From: Cohnella phaseoli
GTDB taxonomy: Bacteria > Bacillota > Bacilli > Paenibacillales > Paenibacillaceae
Length of the DNA stretch: 64,000 bases
Direction: 5' to 3'
NCBI RefSeq assembly: GCF_003386235.1
Contig: NZ_QRDZ01000014.1
Location: 62,001-126,000, forward strand
Shown here: piece after piece, positions 51,863-60,452 of the stretch
Layout: the number at the start of each line of letters is the position of its first letter
Numbering within the stretch: position 1 is the first letter of the stretch
Notes under the pieces: model-generated
The model's database searches: none
What the model was told of the DNA's origin: nothing
The model's input: the letters and a program-made list of their open reading frames with translations, nothing else
Position numbers and translations under genes: made by a program

Positions 51863-53688
51863 TTCATCATTCCTTCGTCTAATCGTTTTCCGCCAATGAT
51901 AATCATCGCGCCGTTGCCTGGAGCGTTGGAAACTTCAAATACGACATGATGATCGTAGAGCAGCTTAAGCCTGTAATAAATGTTGCTTAATCCGATATTG
52001 TTCAATAGCTCCGAATCATCGCCGTATTTGACGGATTGGCCGTTCACTTTACTCATGATCCGGTTAATCGTATGCGGATCGAACCCGACGCCGTTATCGC
52101 GAATGGTTACTTTCCAAGACTGCTCGGAATATTCGCCCTTTACGGAGATGGACCAAGGCGGTTTCTGGGTGAAGCCGTGCTTAAAGCAATTTTCGACGAT
52201 CGGCTGAATAAGCAGCCGAGGGACCGGAATCTCGTTCATTTCCGCAGGGATATCAATGTCGTAATCAAAATGGTTCATATAGCGTATTTTCATCAATTCC
52301 AAATATTTTAACGTATAATCGATTTCTCGTTCTATCGTTACGGGTTTGGAGCCTTCTACGGCAATATAACGCAGCATTTCGGATAAATTGTGGCACATCT
52401 CGACGATATCGTCCTGATTTTGGTTCTCCGCTTTAATGCTGATAATGGCCAATGTGTTATACAAAAAGTGCGGATTCATCTGCGCTTGCAGCGCGAACAG
52501 CCTGGCCTGGATTTCGTGCGATTTGGCGGATACGACTTCTTCGAGTGAAATTTTTAAGCGGTTACACATGTCCAGGAAGGATTGATTAAGCTCTTCCAAT
52601 TCATTTAACGAGACATTCTGGCTTAGCTTAGGTTCCAACGTTTCCAGGCTGAGCGCTTTAATCGATTTTCGGATCCGTTTAATCGGCAGAGTGAGGCCCT
52701 TGGAGACGAAGAACGTAACGATCATCGTAATCAATAAAATCATGACTCCAAGAAAAAGCATTTTACTGCGGAAATTAACAACGGGCTGAAGCAGGCTGGC
52801 TTCAGATTGCACCAACGTAACGGTCCATCCCGAAAATTCGGATTTCGTGAAGGACACGCTATCGGTTTCGTGATTATAGCGGTTTTTGACGGAAAAGGTT
52901 TGCTGAGCTTCAGAACGCGGTTGAATGCTATCCCAGTAAAAAGCGGATAACTCTATCAATTTCTCATCCTCAGGTTGATAAGGATATACGAGAAAGCCAT
53001 CGGAATTGTATATATATACGTTCGTGTTCAGCGATGACTGGGAACGGTCTTGATTCACGGCTCGTTCGATAAGATTCGCAAATTCCTTATATTCTTGCTG
53101 GATTTCCACGATACTGTCAACCTTGGCACCAAATACCTCGGAGAATGCCCGGGAAAGCGATATAATGAGCGTGCCGGAGGCATCCCAATCGTTAGGGCGA
53201 GGGATAGAGATACTCCGTCTGCCGTCCAGCTGCAATACGGGATCGATCCATGTTTTACTTTGTATGATAGCAGGGTCGAGATCCTGAACGTCGTATTCTT
53301 TTCCGAACTTAACGAAGTGGCCGTCCTGGGCAAACAAATTCATTTGAAAAAATTGTAAAGGGATGCCCGTTATTGAAAATAGCATGCTCGTAATATCCCA
53401 TTTATTGTGAAGAACGGTAATATCTCGGTCGGCGCTTTTGGAGAAAAACAATTGTTTGACCGGCTCTGCGCTAATCACTCTTTCCGCAATCGAGTCCATA
53501 TATTTGAATTGAGAGTCAAGCGTATCGGACAGATTTAACGAAAGCTGCTGATGGGATTCAGCAGCTTGTTTTTTTAATGTATTTGCCGTGAAAACGTAGA
53601 AGGAGATCCCGAGTCCGGTCAATATAATCACAATCAGACTGGAATAACTGATAAATAATTTGGCTTGTATGCTCTTGAATTTAAACAC
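51859..53688 (-). CDS. Sensor histidine kinase, YesM type (locus B)
   Basis: 609 residues from GTG 53688 (GGAGG 5 bases upstream; a longer start at 53730 is less likely). Membrane helix about 10-32, large extracytoplasmic sensor (35-305), second helix near 311-330, HAMP. The His_kinase motif QAQMNPHFLYNTLA has His407, and the HATPase shows IVENCFKHGF, RDNGVGFD and IGLSNIYYRL. Divergent from binding protein 1, with about 190 bases between. It senses the glycan breakdown product or binding-protein state and signals to the regulator at 50309. Confidence 0.92.
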   Translation of the reverse strand: MFKFKSIQAKLFISYSSLIVIILTGLGISFYVFTANTLKKQAAESHQQLSLNLSDTLDSQFKYMDSIAERVISAEPVKQLFFSKSADRDITVLHNKWDITSMLFSITGIPLQFFQMNLFAQDGHFVKFGKEYDVQDLDPAIIQSKTWIDPVLQLDGRRSISIPRPNDWDASGTLIISLSRAFSEVFGAKVDSIVEIQQEYKEFANLIERAVNQDRSQSSLNTNVYIYNSDGFLVYPYQPEDEKLIELSAFYWDSIQPRSEAQQTFSVKNRYNHETDSVSFTKSEFSGWTVTLVQSEASLLQPVVNFRSKMLFLGVMILLITMIVTFFVSKGLTLPIKRIRKSIKALSLETLEPKLSQNVSLNELEELNQSFLDMCNRLKISLEEVVSAKSHEIQARLFALQAQMNPHFLYNTLAIISIKAENQNQDDIVEMCHNLSEMLRYIAVEGSKPVTIEREIDYTLKYLELMKIRYMNHFDYDIDIPAEMNEIPVPRLLIQPIVENCFKHGFTQKPPWSISVKGEYSEQSWKVTIRDNGVGFDPHTINRIMSKVNGQSVKYGDDSELLNNIGLSNIYYRLKLLYDHHVVFEVSNAPGNGAMIIIGGKRLDEGMMK

Positions 53689-53759
53689 TTTAACCTCCGG
53701 CAGCCCGTAATCACGTTGATTATAACACAATCTTTTTATTTGTCTTTTTGAAAGTGAAA

Positions 53760-53877
53760 ATGCAAGAGGTCAATAATGTCCACGGTTTTAGGTCAGTAAT
53801 CGATATTCAACCTCAAATTGAAAGGGGTTACAATTTAGATGCAGCAACGAGATCAGCTATTAAAGGGAGGATCAGAA
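53760..53877 (+). promoter_or_regulatory. Promoter block of binding protein 1 with paired direct repeats (duplicated at 60334)
   Basis: GGTCAATAAT (53768-53777) and GGTCAGTAAT (53791-53800) are direct repeats 23 bases apart, the geometry expected for an AraC-type dimer. The block, including CCACGGTTTTAGG between them and the GGGAGG ribosome binding site, recurs almost unchanged upstream of binding protein 2. Confidence 0.75.
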
Positions 53878-55221
53878 GTGAAAGGAATGGGATCGAAAGG
53901 ATGGATGTCCAGTCTGCTTATGCTCTGCGCCATGGTTATTCTGACGGCTTGCGGATCGACGGCAGGCAATTCGGCTTCATCGGGTCATACAGAAACGTCC
54001 GCGACGAGTAGCGGCGAAGAGAAGAAAGATGTCACACTGACCTTTGTCGCCTCGCAAAACTGGGTGAATAAAGGCTCTAAAGTAGACGCGGAATTAATAG
54101 AGGCCTTTACCGAGGAAACCGGCATTCAAATAGATTTGCAAGTCGTACCGGACGATCAGTACGCCAACGTTCTGAAAACAAAATTGTCTTCAGGCGAAGT
54201 GCCGGACATCTTCATGGTCGGTGCGGGCTCGGGAGCGTACAAGTTTTTGCCGGAGAAATATTTTGCGGATTTGTCCAATGAAGAATGGGTGTCGCGCTAT
54301 GCGCCTTACGCCAAAGCAGGCACAACCATAAATGATAAAATCAGCGGCTTTATGACGTGGAACGTAGACGGCTGGGGCATTTTGTACAACAAAGAGCTGT
54401 TCGCGCAGCATAACCTTCAGGTTCCGAAAACGATGGAAGAGCTGATGGGGGTTATTGATACGCTGAAAGCGGCCGGCATGGATACGCCGCTCTACATGGT
54501 CGGCAAGGAAGCCTGGTATTGGGCCATCTGGTTCTCGCAATTCGGTTCCAAGGCGGCGCAAGCGAACCCGGGCTTGTACGACAAGCTGAACAATCAAGAA
54601 ATGAAATTTGCCGACGTTAAGGAATTCGAGACGTTCCTGGCAGAGTTCAAAACCTTGTACGACAAAGGCTACTTCGGTAAAAACTCGTTGTCCAACGCTT
54701 GGGATTCCAGCTATGAGGCGATGGGGACAGGGAAATCGGCGATGATTATGATGTATCAATCCTACCAAGGCGAGGTTGCCGAGAAGTATGCAGATTCGAA
54801 AGCAAGCGAATGGGAGATGTTCCCGATTCCGCTTGCCGGCAATGATATGTTCTCGCACTCGGCAGGCGGCATTATGCGGGTGGCGTACAAGGATTCCAAA
54901 AACCTGGATAGCGTGAAGCGGTTTTTCGACTTCCTGGCCAAGCCGGAAAACTTGAATGCCTTCTACGACGGTCGTTCCGATCTGCAAGCGAATCCGTCGT
55001 TCGCGGATGTGGCGGGCAAGCCGTCGCAGGCAGGCAAAACGATTCTGGCCAACGCGCCGGGCGGCCAAGGGCTGGATATGGAATACGGCCTGCTTCACTG
55101 GGATAACACCATCATCGGCAAGTACATTCAAGAGCTGATGCTCGGCAGCAAAACGCCGATCCAAGTACTTGAGGCGATCGACAAGGACCGCCAAAAGCTG
55201 TTTGACGCACAAATCCGGTAA
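53878..55221 (+). CDS. Extracellular sugar-binding lipoprotein 1 (locus B)
   Basis: 447 residues. GTG 53878 follows GGGAGGATCAGAA, matching the ATG context of its paralogue. Lipobox VILTAC-GS, then a short Ser/Thr linker. SBP family 1 body (TFVASQNWVNKGSKVDAE, VPDIFMVGAGSGAYKFLPEK, WNVDGWGILYNKELFAQHN, GTGKSAMIMMYQSYQGEVA). It is about 90% identical by eye to the protein at 60453; differences cluster in the N-terminal linker. No permease follows; the next gene encodes the surface GH101-like enzyme, whose released sugar it probably binds. Confidence 0.92.
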   Translation: MKGMGSKGWMSSLLMLCAMVILTACGSTAGNSASSGHTETSATSSGEEKKDVTLTFVASQNWVNKGSKVDAELIEAFTEETGIQIDLQVVPDDQYANVLKTKLSSGEVPDIFMVGAGSGAYKFLPEKYFADLSNEEWVSRYAPYAKAGTTINDKISGFMTWNVDGWGILYNKELFAQHNLQVPKTMEELMGVIDTLKAAGMDTPLYMVGKEAWYWAIWFSQFGSKAAQANPGLYDKLNNQEMKFADVKEFETFLAEFKTLYDKGYFGKNSLSNAWDSSYEAMGTGKSAMIMMYQSYQGEVAEKYADSKASEWEMFPIPLAGNDMFSHSAGGIMRVAYKDSKNLDSVKRFFDFLAKPENLNAFYDGRSDLQANPSFADVAGKPSQAGKTILANAPGGQGLDMEYGLLHWDNTIIGKYIQELMLGSKTPIQVLEAIDKDRQKLFDAQIR

Positions 55222-55246
55222 GTATTCTAAATTGTGGAGGCTCGAG

Positions 55247-58200
55247 ATGTCTATGAAAAGAAGTTTGGTTGTAATAACAATGTTCTGCCTTGTATTTACC
55301 CTTGTGCTGAGTCCGCTTGCGACTGAGAAGGCTCTGGCGGCGGAAGCGGGTTCTACTAATCTGGTTTTGAATCCGAGCTTTGAGGATGGTGAGGCTCACT
55401 GGAGCTTCGTACCCGATAAAACGGGCATTGCCGAGAATAAACCGCGTACCGGAAGCAAGCATACTTGGTTCGATCCGGGGACAACAAATACGATTTCGCA
55501 AAAGGTGACGATCCCCGAGTCCGGCTTGTATAGGCTGTCGGCCTATGCGGCGAACTGGGCTGCGGGCGGTTCAATGACCATCAAGGACAAATCGTTTGCC
55601 TTTAAAGCATACAGCAATACGTATAATTTAGCTGAGCTGACCGACGTGGCTTTGGTCAAAGGGGAAGAGGCCGAGATTGTGATTCGGAGCGGGCCTGACG
55701 GTTGGCTGAACGTCGACGATGTCGAACTGGTGAGCACATCGTTGAATCAGTTGTCCGAAGTGCAGCTGGACGGCCAAGCTGCGGCTGCCTACAATCCGTT
55801 CCAAACTTCCAACCAGATCATTCTGGCTAGCGGAACCGCGGCAGCGCCGGCAGTATCGGCTACTTTGGCGGATTGGGCTGTGGATAAAGGAGCCGCAATT
55901 ACTTACGAACAGGCTGCAACGCTTCCGGGAGAAGCGAAAATTCATGTCACGATCGACGGCGTGACGACAACTCATAAGATTTCTTTTATCGCGAAGAGCG
56001 ACAATCCGCTAGCTTCTATCTCCTTGTCCGCAACGGAGCATGCGCTGCCTCTTGACGGCGAGACTCAGTTTGTCGTCACAGGCACGCTGGAAGACGGCGG
56101 TACAATCGATTTGTTGTCCGATGCTTTGTCTACCGTGAAATTCGAAGCGCCAAGCAAGCTTTTCGTAATCGGAGAGAACGGTCGGGCCAGAGCCGGAACC
56201 TACGATATCGGGAACGTCGAGGTTAAAGTTACCGTACTGCGCGACGGCGAGATTTTTACGGACAAGATGAATTTTACGATTAAGCCTGAGCCGGCAAGAC
56301 CTTATATGAGAGACTATACGCAAACCTTAACGATGAAGCTGTTTTTGGGCAAAAACGGACAGGTCGATCTCAATTTGGAAGAGGCGCTAGAGGCCATTAA
56401 GAAGATGGACGGCATGACGCGCAACATTCCGAAAATCGTCTATTTGGTCGGATGGCAGCATGACGGACACGATTCCAAATATCCGGATTGGAATGTCGTT
56501 AACCCGAAACTCAAACGGGCAAAGGACGCAACGGCGCTGGACAGTCTGAAATGGTTAATGGACGAAGCTCTGAAGTACAACACAACGGTGAGCCTCCACA
56601 TTAATATGACGGACGCCTATGAGAACAGCCCGCAATGGAACGAGTTCGTCGAGAAGGATCTTATTCGCAGGGAAGCGAACGGCGATCTGATCAAGGGCGG
56701 GCTATGGGTTAGCGGTCAAAGCTACCGCATTAATCTTACCCGTGCATGGGAAGCCGGCGTCTTGCAAAGAAACATCGACAATTTGCTGGAGATGCTGCCG
56801 CAGCTCAAACGCGGGGGCACGATTCATATCGACGCATTCGTAACTAATTATGTGCCTAGCGAACCGAATCCGGAAGACTATTCTTCTCCGTATCATCAAA
56901 CAACCTTCCGTCAAGACACGGAAACGCAGAAAAAGATCATTCGATATTGGCGCGATCAAGGAGTAGATTTCACTAGCGAATACTTCCAGCTCTATCGTGA
57001 GGATCCGCTGTACGGCATACAGCCGATGGCCTGGTGGGCCGACTGGCGTACGCTGCAAAGCCAGATCGAACTGCCTGCGCAGGTTGCGGTCGGAGGCCGG
57101 GGCGGCAATGATCTATTAGGGATCAGTATGCACGGCGAAGATATTGTGATGAAGGACAAAATTCATTTGCCAGGCTTCCTGCAGGAGTTCAGTCTTACGA
57201 CGCTGCCTTGGCAATATTTGAATCAGTTGGATCGCCTTTCTTACGACAGCGCAACGAACACCGTGACGTTCTCAGGCGGAGTGACCAGTTCTAAAGTGGG
57301 CAGCAAGCCAGTCATTAAACAGGGCGAAGCGTTCCTGGTCGATGGCACGGACGTATTCGTTCCGGCCTTGTGGAAGAAGGATGCTCGCGAAATTATCGCA
57401 TTCAGCCAAGCGGGCTATACGGCGAGAAGCTGGAAGCTGCCGACGGAATGGGCGGACGTCGAGAAGGTGCATATCTTTGAGATCGGCATGGGTCTGCCTC
57501 GTCTGCTTCAGCAGGATGCGGCTATTGTTAACGGCGAGATTAGCTTATCGCTGCTGCCAGGTCAGGCGATCTATTTGACGCCGGCCGATGCGCCGGTAGC
57601 TCTCGATCCGCTGCAAGAGCTTGCAGCCGGTATCGCTTCTATGCCGACGATTGAGAGAGACGTGCAGAAGCTGAAATGGCCGACGGTTCCGGAAGGGTAT
57701 AAAGTAGAGGTGGCCAAGTCGGATTTGCCGAAAGTCATTGACTTGAATGGAAGAATTAATCCTCCATCGGCGGATACAACGGTCACGATTGTGCTTCAGG
57801 TAAAACGTCTCTCGGACGGAGCAGTAGCTTACACGGCGCCAATTACCGTGATTGTGCCAGAAGGAAGCATTAAAAATATCGAGCAGGTGTATAGTCCGCA
57901 AGATGCCGTTCTGTCCGGGCAAGCCAATCTTAAAGCCGATAACTACTATATGACCGGATATGCTCTCGGATATGTAGGCGGCAATCCAGGAAATAACAAC
58001 ACTGCCGCTTTCACGAACGTTACGTTGCCGGGCGACAGCTTGTATGAGCTTACGCTGGAATACGCGACTGCCGTACCAAGAACCGTATTTGTTCGAGCCA
58101 ATGAGGAAGAAGGCATAGCGGTTCCGTTAACGGGCGCCAGCTGGCAGGATGTCCAGAAAAAGACGATTAGAGTGCCGCTCAAGGAGGGCGTGAATCGAGT

Positions 58201-59602
58201 CGAGCTCTATAATCCGGATGGCTACGCTCCGGATATGGGAGCGATTGTCGTGAAATCCATCACCCCTTATACGATTGCGGACGAAGTGGAGACGATTCAG
58301 GCGCCTGCCAAAGGCGACAAAGCGCTGACGCTTCCCGACATGCCGTTTGGGTTTACAGTTGGCGTGAAATCCTCCGATCATGAAGAGATTATTCGGCAGG
58401 ATGGATCGATTGTAATCCCTAAACGCGATACGCTTGTGAAAGTCGTGCTGGAGGTCACTCGCGTCTATGATAACAGCAAAGCGGAAACCATTGAATTCGA
58501 AGTGAGGGTGCCGGGCGTGGCCCAGATTGAAAATATCGCCGCCGTAAACGTCGAAACGACGAAAGGAACCGCACCGGTTCTGCCGTCCAGCGTCGTTGTC
58601 ACTTATTCGGATGAAAGTACGGCTAATGCGGCCGTCGTATGGGAGGCTGTCTTGCCTAGCGCCTATGCCAAAGAAGGGATTTTTACCGTAAACGGAACCG
58701 TTGAAGGAACGGCCATTAAAGCTGTAGCCAAGGTCACCGTAAAATCGAATGGCGGAGGCGGCAATACGGGATCCGGTCCGTCAACGCCGTCGGTGAACCC
58801 GGAACCTAAACCGGAACCGAAGCCGGAGCCGAAACCCGAACCTAAGCCGGACACGAAAGCGGGAACTGTGGAGCTTACCTTCAAGCCGACGGCTGAACAG
58901 CTTAAAGTCCCAGGTTTCGTATCGGTTGTAAAAGTGGGCAAGGATGGAACGAGAACGCCTGTCGTGTTCAGCCAATACGATCCTAAGACGGGAACTGTGA
59001 CGGTACAAGGTTCTGCCGATGACAAATATGAAGTCGTATATTCGGCGAAGAAATTTAACGATCTATCGAAACATGGATGGGCGGAGGAAGCGATAGAGGC
59101 TCTTGCGGCCCGAGGTGTGCTGAACGGAGTAGGGGCTGAACAATTCGCGCCTGAGAAGGGCCTGAAGCGTGCCGATCTTGTCCTTATGCTCGTGCGGATG
59201 TTCCAATTGACGGCAGAGACGGATTCCAACTTCTCCGATGTCAGCAGCACGGCCTATTACTATAATGAAGTTGCGATCGCCAAACAATTGGGCCTTGTCC
59301 AAGGAGCATCGGCAACAGAGTTCAAGCCGGATGCGCAAGTGACGCGCGAAGAGCTGTTCGTGATCTTGGATCGCGTGCTGCGCCATACGAAGTTGATTGA
59401 GGAGACTGCGAACCAGACTTCGTTAGATCCATTCAAGGATGGAGAGCGGGTTGCCGGTTATGCGAAATCGAGTATAGCGTCGTTGGTTAAATTGAACCTC
59501 GTTACAGGCAGCGACAAGCAATTGTTGCCGAAGAAAACGGCATCGCGCGCCGAGACGGCCGTTATCCTCTATCGCGTCATTGCCTTGGCATTCACCAAAT
59601 AA
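55247..59602 (+). CDS. SLH-anchored endo-alpha-N-acetylgalactosaminidase-like protein (GH101)
   Basis: 1451 residues; ATG 55247 has TGGAGG upstream. Signal peptide to about residue 33, a carbohydrate-binding-like domain (37-165; LVLNPSFEDGEAHWSF), Ig-like region, then the catalytic region (about 350-720) with GH101 wording: IVYLVGWQHDGHDSKYPDW, TTVSLHINMTDAYENS. The candidate nucleophile is Asp529 in TIHIDAF and the candidate acid/base Glu578 in FTSEYF. Further Ig-like and CBM6-like domains follow (to about 1175), then a PKPEP repeat linker (1180-1205) and three SLH repeats (from about 1268) that bind the cell-wall polymer. It would release Gal-beta-1,3-GalNAc from mucin-type O-glycans at the cell surface. 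Confidence 0.75.
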   Translation: MSMKRSLVVITMFCLVFTLVLSPLATEKALAAEAGSTNLVLNPSFEDGEAHWSFVPDKTGIAENKPRTGSKHTWFDPGTTNTISQKVTIPESGLYRLSAYAANWAAGGSMTIKDKSFAFKAYSNTYNLAELTDVALVKGEEAEIVIRSGPDGWLNVDDVELVSTSLNQLSEVQLDGQAAAAYNPFQTSNQIILASGTAAAPAVSATLADWAVDKGAAITYEQAATLPGEAKIHVTIDGVTTTHKISFIAKSDNPLASISLSATEHALPLDGETQFVVTGTLEDGGTIDLLSDALSTVKFEAPSKLFVIGENGRARAGTYDIGNVEVKVTVLRDGEIFTDKMNFTIKPEPARPYMRDYTQTLTMKLFLGKNGQVDLNLEEALEAIKKMDGMTRNIPKIVYLVGWQHDGHDSKYPDWNVVNPKLKRAKDATALDSLKWLMDEALKYNTTVSLHINMTDAYENSPQWNEFVEKDLIRREANGDLIKGGLWVSGQSYRINLTRAWEAGVLQRNIDNLLEMLPQLKRGGTIHIDAFVTNYVPSEPNPEDYSSPYHQTTFRQDTETQKKIIRYWRDQGVDFTSEYFQLYREDPLYGIQPMAWWADWRTLQSQIELPAQVAVGGRGGNDLLGISMHGEDIVMKDKIHLPGFLQEFSLTTLPWQYLNQLDRLSYDSATNTVTFSGGVTSSKVGSKPVIKQGEAFLVDGTDVFVPALWKKDAREIIAFSQAGYTARSWKLPTEWADVEKVHIFEIGMGLPRLLQQDAAIVNGEISLSLLPGQAIYLTPADAPVALDPLQELAAGIASMPTIERDVQKLKWPTVPEGYKVEVAKSDLPKVIDLNGRINPPSADTTVTIVLQVKRLSDGAVAYTAPITVIVPEGSIKNIEQVYSPQDAVLSGQANLKADNYYMTGYALGYVGGNPGNNNTAAFTNVTLPGDSLYELTLEYATAVPRTVFVRANEEEGIAVPLTGASWQDVQKKTIRVPLKEGVNRVELYNPDGYAPDMGAIVVKSITPYTIADEVETIQAPAKGDKALTLPDMPFGFTVGVKSSDHEEIIRQDGSIVIPKRDTLVKVVLEVTRVYDNSKAETIEFEVRVPGVAQIENIAAVNVETTKGTAPVLPSSVVVTYSDESTANAAVVWEAVLPSAYAKEGIFTVNGTVEGTAIKAVAKVTVKSNGGGGNTGSGPSTPSVNPEPKPEPKPEPKPEPKPDTKAGTVELTFKPTAEQLKVPGFVSVVKVGKDGTRTPVVFSQYDPKTGTVTVQGSADDKYEVVYSAKKFNDLSKHGWAEEAIEALAARGVLNGVGAEQFAPEKGLKRADLVLMLVRMFQLTAETDSNFSDVSSTAYYYNEVAIAKQLGLVQGASATEFKPDAQVTREELFVILDRVLRHTKLIEETANQTSLDPFKDGERVAGYAKSSIASLVKLNLVTGSDKQLLPKKTASRAETAVILYRVIALAFTK

Positions 59603-59613
59603 GCGAAATAAAA

Positions 59614-59645
59614 ATAGGGCTGTCCCATGGGCAGCCCTTGATTTA
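59614..59645 (+). terminator. Terminator after the GH101-like gene
   Basis: AGGGCTG (59616-59622) and CAGCCCT (59632-59638), followed by TGATTTATTT. It also forms the left edge of the repeat element that follows. Confidence 0.65.
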
Positions 59646-59688
59646 TTTACTCGATTAAGTTTTTAGCGGGGATGTATCTCCTTCCGGT

Positions 59689-59997
59689 CTAATCATGACC
59701 CACAACGTTTCCAATTTATTGGATATTAAACTTTTACGACGGATCTATTTGCACACATGAGCTTACGCAGGGAAGTTAGTCGAAAATTCGTACAACGCAG
59801 CTCGAACCAGGCTTAAATGGCGGACGTTTGTAGGAAAAACCGCACAAAGTAACTCGGCTCAGACTCAAACGACGAACGTTTGTGGGGAAAATCGTATAAA
59901 TCAACCAAGATCAGGGATTCTATGTCACTAAAGCGTCATCGATAATTATACGAATAATTTCTGGCAATTATCTAGAAGTGTTGTGGGTCATGATTAG
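59689..59997. mobile_element. 309-bp MITE with 18-bp terminal inverted repeats and 9-bp target duplication
   Basis: Left end CTAATCATGACCCACAAC (59689-59706) and right end GTTGTGGGTCATGATTAG (59980-59997) are perfect inverted repeats. CCTTCCGGT stands directly outside both ends (59680-59688 and 59998-60006), a 9-bp target-site duplication. There is no coding capacity, so it must be moved by a transposase encoded elsewhere. Inside are about three diverged copies of a 52-base unit. Confidence 0.9.
59763..59920 (+). repeat. Tandem 52-base units inside the MITE
   Basis: Two clear units start ACGTTTGTAGGAAAAACCGC (59822) and ACGTTTGTGGGGAAAATCGT (59874), 52 bases apart. A more diverged third precedes them (GTCGAAAATTCGTACAACGC, 59780). 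Each contains a TCGRNYCAG-type word and a C-rich turn. Confidence 0.6.
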
Positions 59998-60130
59998 CCT
60001 TCCGGTTGCTGTTCCACCCCGCAAAGTGAAGAGACGCTATCGACGCCGATTCCAATTACTTTGCGGGGACCCCGGGTTGGAATCGTGAAATCGGAATGGG
60101 TAAACTCGTAACAAGGAGATTTCACTATTC

Positions 60131-60333
60131 CAAAGGCAAACGCTCCGCTCCTCCAGGAGAAAACCACCTACCTTGTTCGTGTTGTCAACGAAGCAGTTAA
60201 TCGTCTAGTCGAGGCATCTTTGCTGTAAGGATCTACTCCCACGTCAACAGAAGTATCAACATCACCAAGAAATCCTTAGCTAAACCGCCACTTTTCAACT
60301 ATAGATCATTTTTTCTGTTTTATGAAAGAAGAA
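60131..60333. other. Eroded stretch between repeat element and promoter block
   Basis: A short plus-strand frame reads NAPLLQEKTTYLVRVVNEAV, then NRLVEASLL and a stop, without start or ribosome binding site. It may be debris of a mobile-element gene. Nothing else was recognised. Confidence 0.3.
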
Positions 60334-60452
60334 ATGCAAGAGGTCAATAATATCCACGGTTTTAGGTCAGTAATCGATATTCATCCCCCATTTGAAAGGG
60401 ATTACAATTTAAGAGCAAGAGCTTAGATCAGCGATTAATGGGAGGATCAGAA
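60334..60452 (+). promoter_or_regulatory. Promoter block of binding protein 2 with paired direct repeats
   Basis: GGTCAATAAT (60342-60351) and GGTCAGTAAT (60365-60374), again 23 bases apart, and the same surrounding sequence as 53760-53877. The duplication covers regulator sites, leader and ribosome binding site, so both binding-protein genes should respond to the same signal. Confidence 0.75.

Larger units (their letters stand above)
59664..60130. mobile_element. Palindromic element E2, relative of E1, interrupted by a MITE
   Basis: With the inserted 309 bases and one target copy removed, the sequence reads GGGGATGTATCTCCTTCCGG then TTGCT, close to GGGGTATGTACCTCCTTCCG ATGCT in E1 (38261-38284). 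Its centre 60087-60124 (GAAATCGGAATGGG ... GGAGATTTCA) aligns with the E1 centre 38296-38332 at about three positions in four. Inverted pairs CCCCGCAAAG / CTTTGCGGGG (near 60017 and 60058) and GGAATCGTGAAATC / GATTTCACTATTCC are present. Non-coding. Confidence 0.6.

Noticed and set aside
54190..55212. 340-codon minus-strand frame opposite binding protein 1
   Set aside because: A similar shadow frame appears opposite binding protein 2, as expected from codon bias in a conserved gene rather than from a second gene.
60131..60333. Short frame (NAPLLQEKTTYLV...) considered as a transposase remnant
   Set aside because: Too short and without a matching family pattern; kept only as a note in the intergenic entry.
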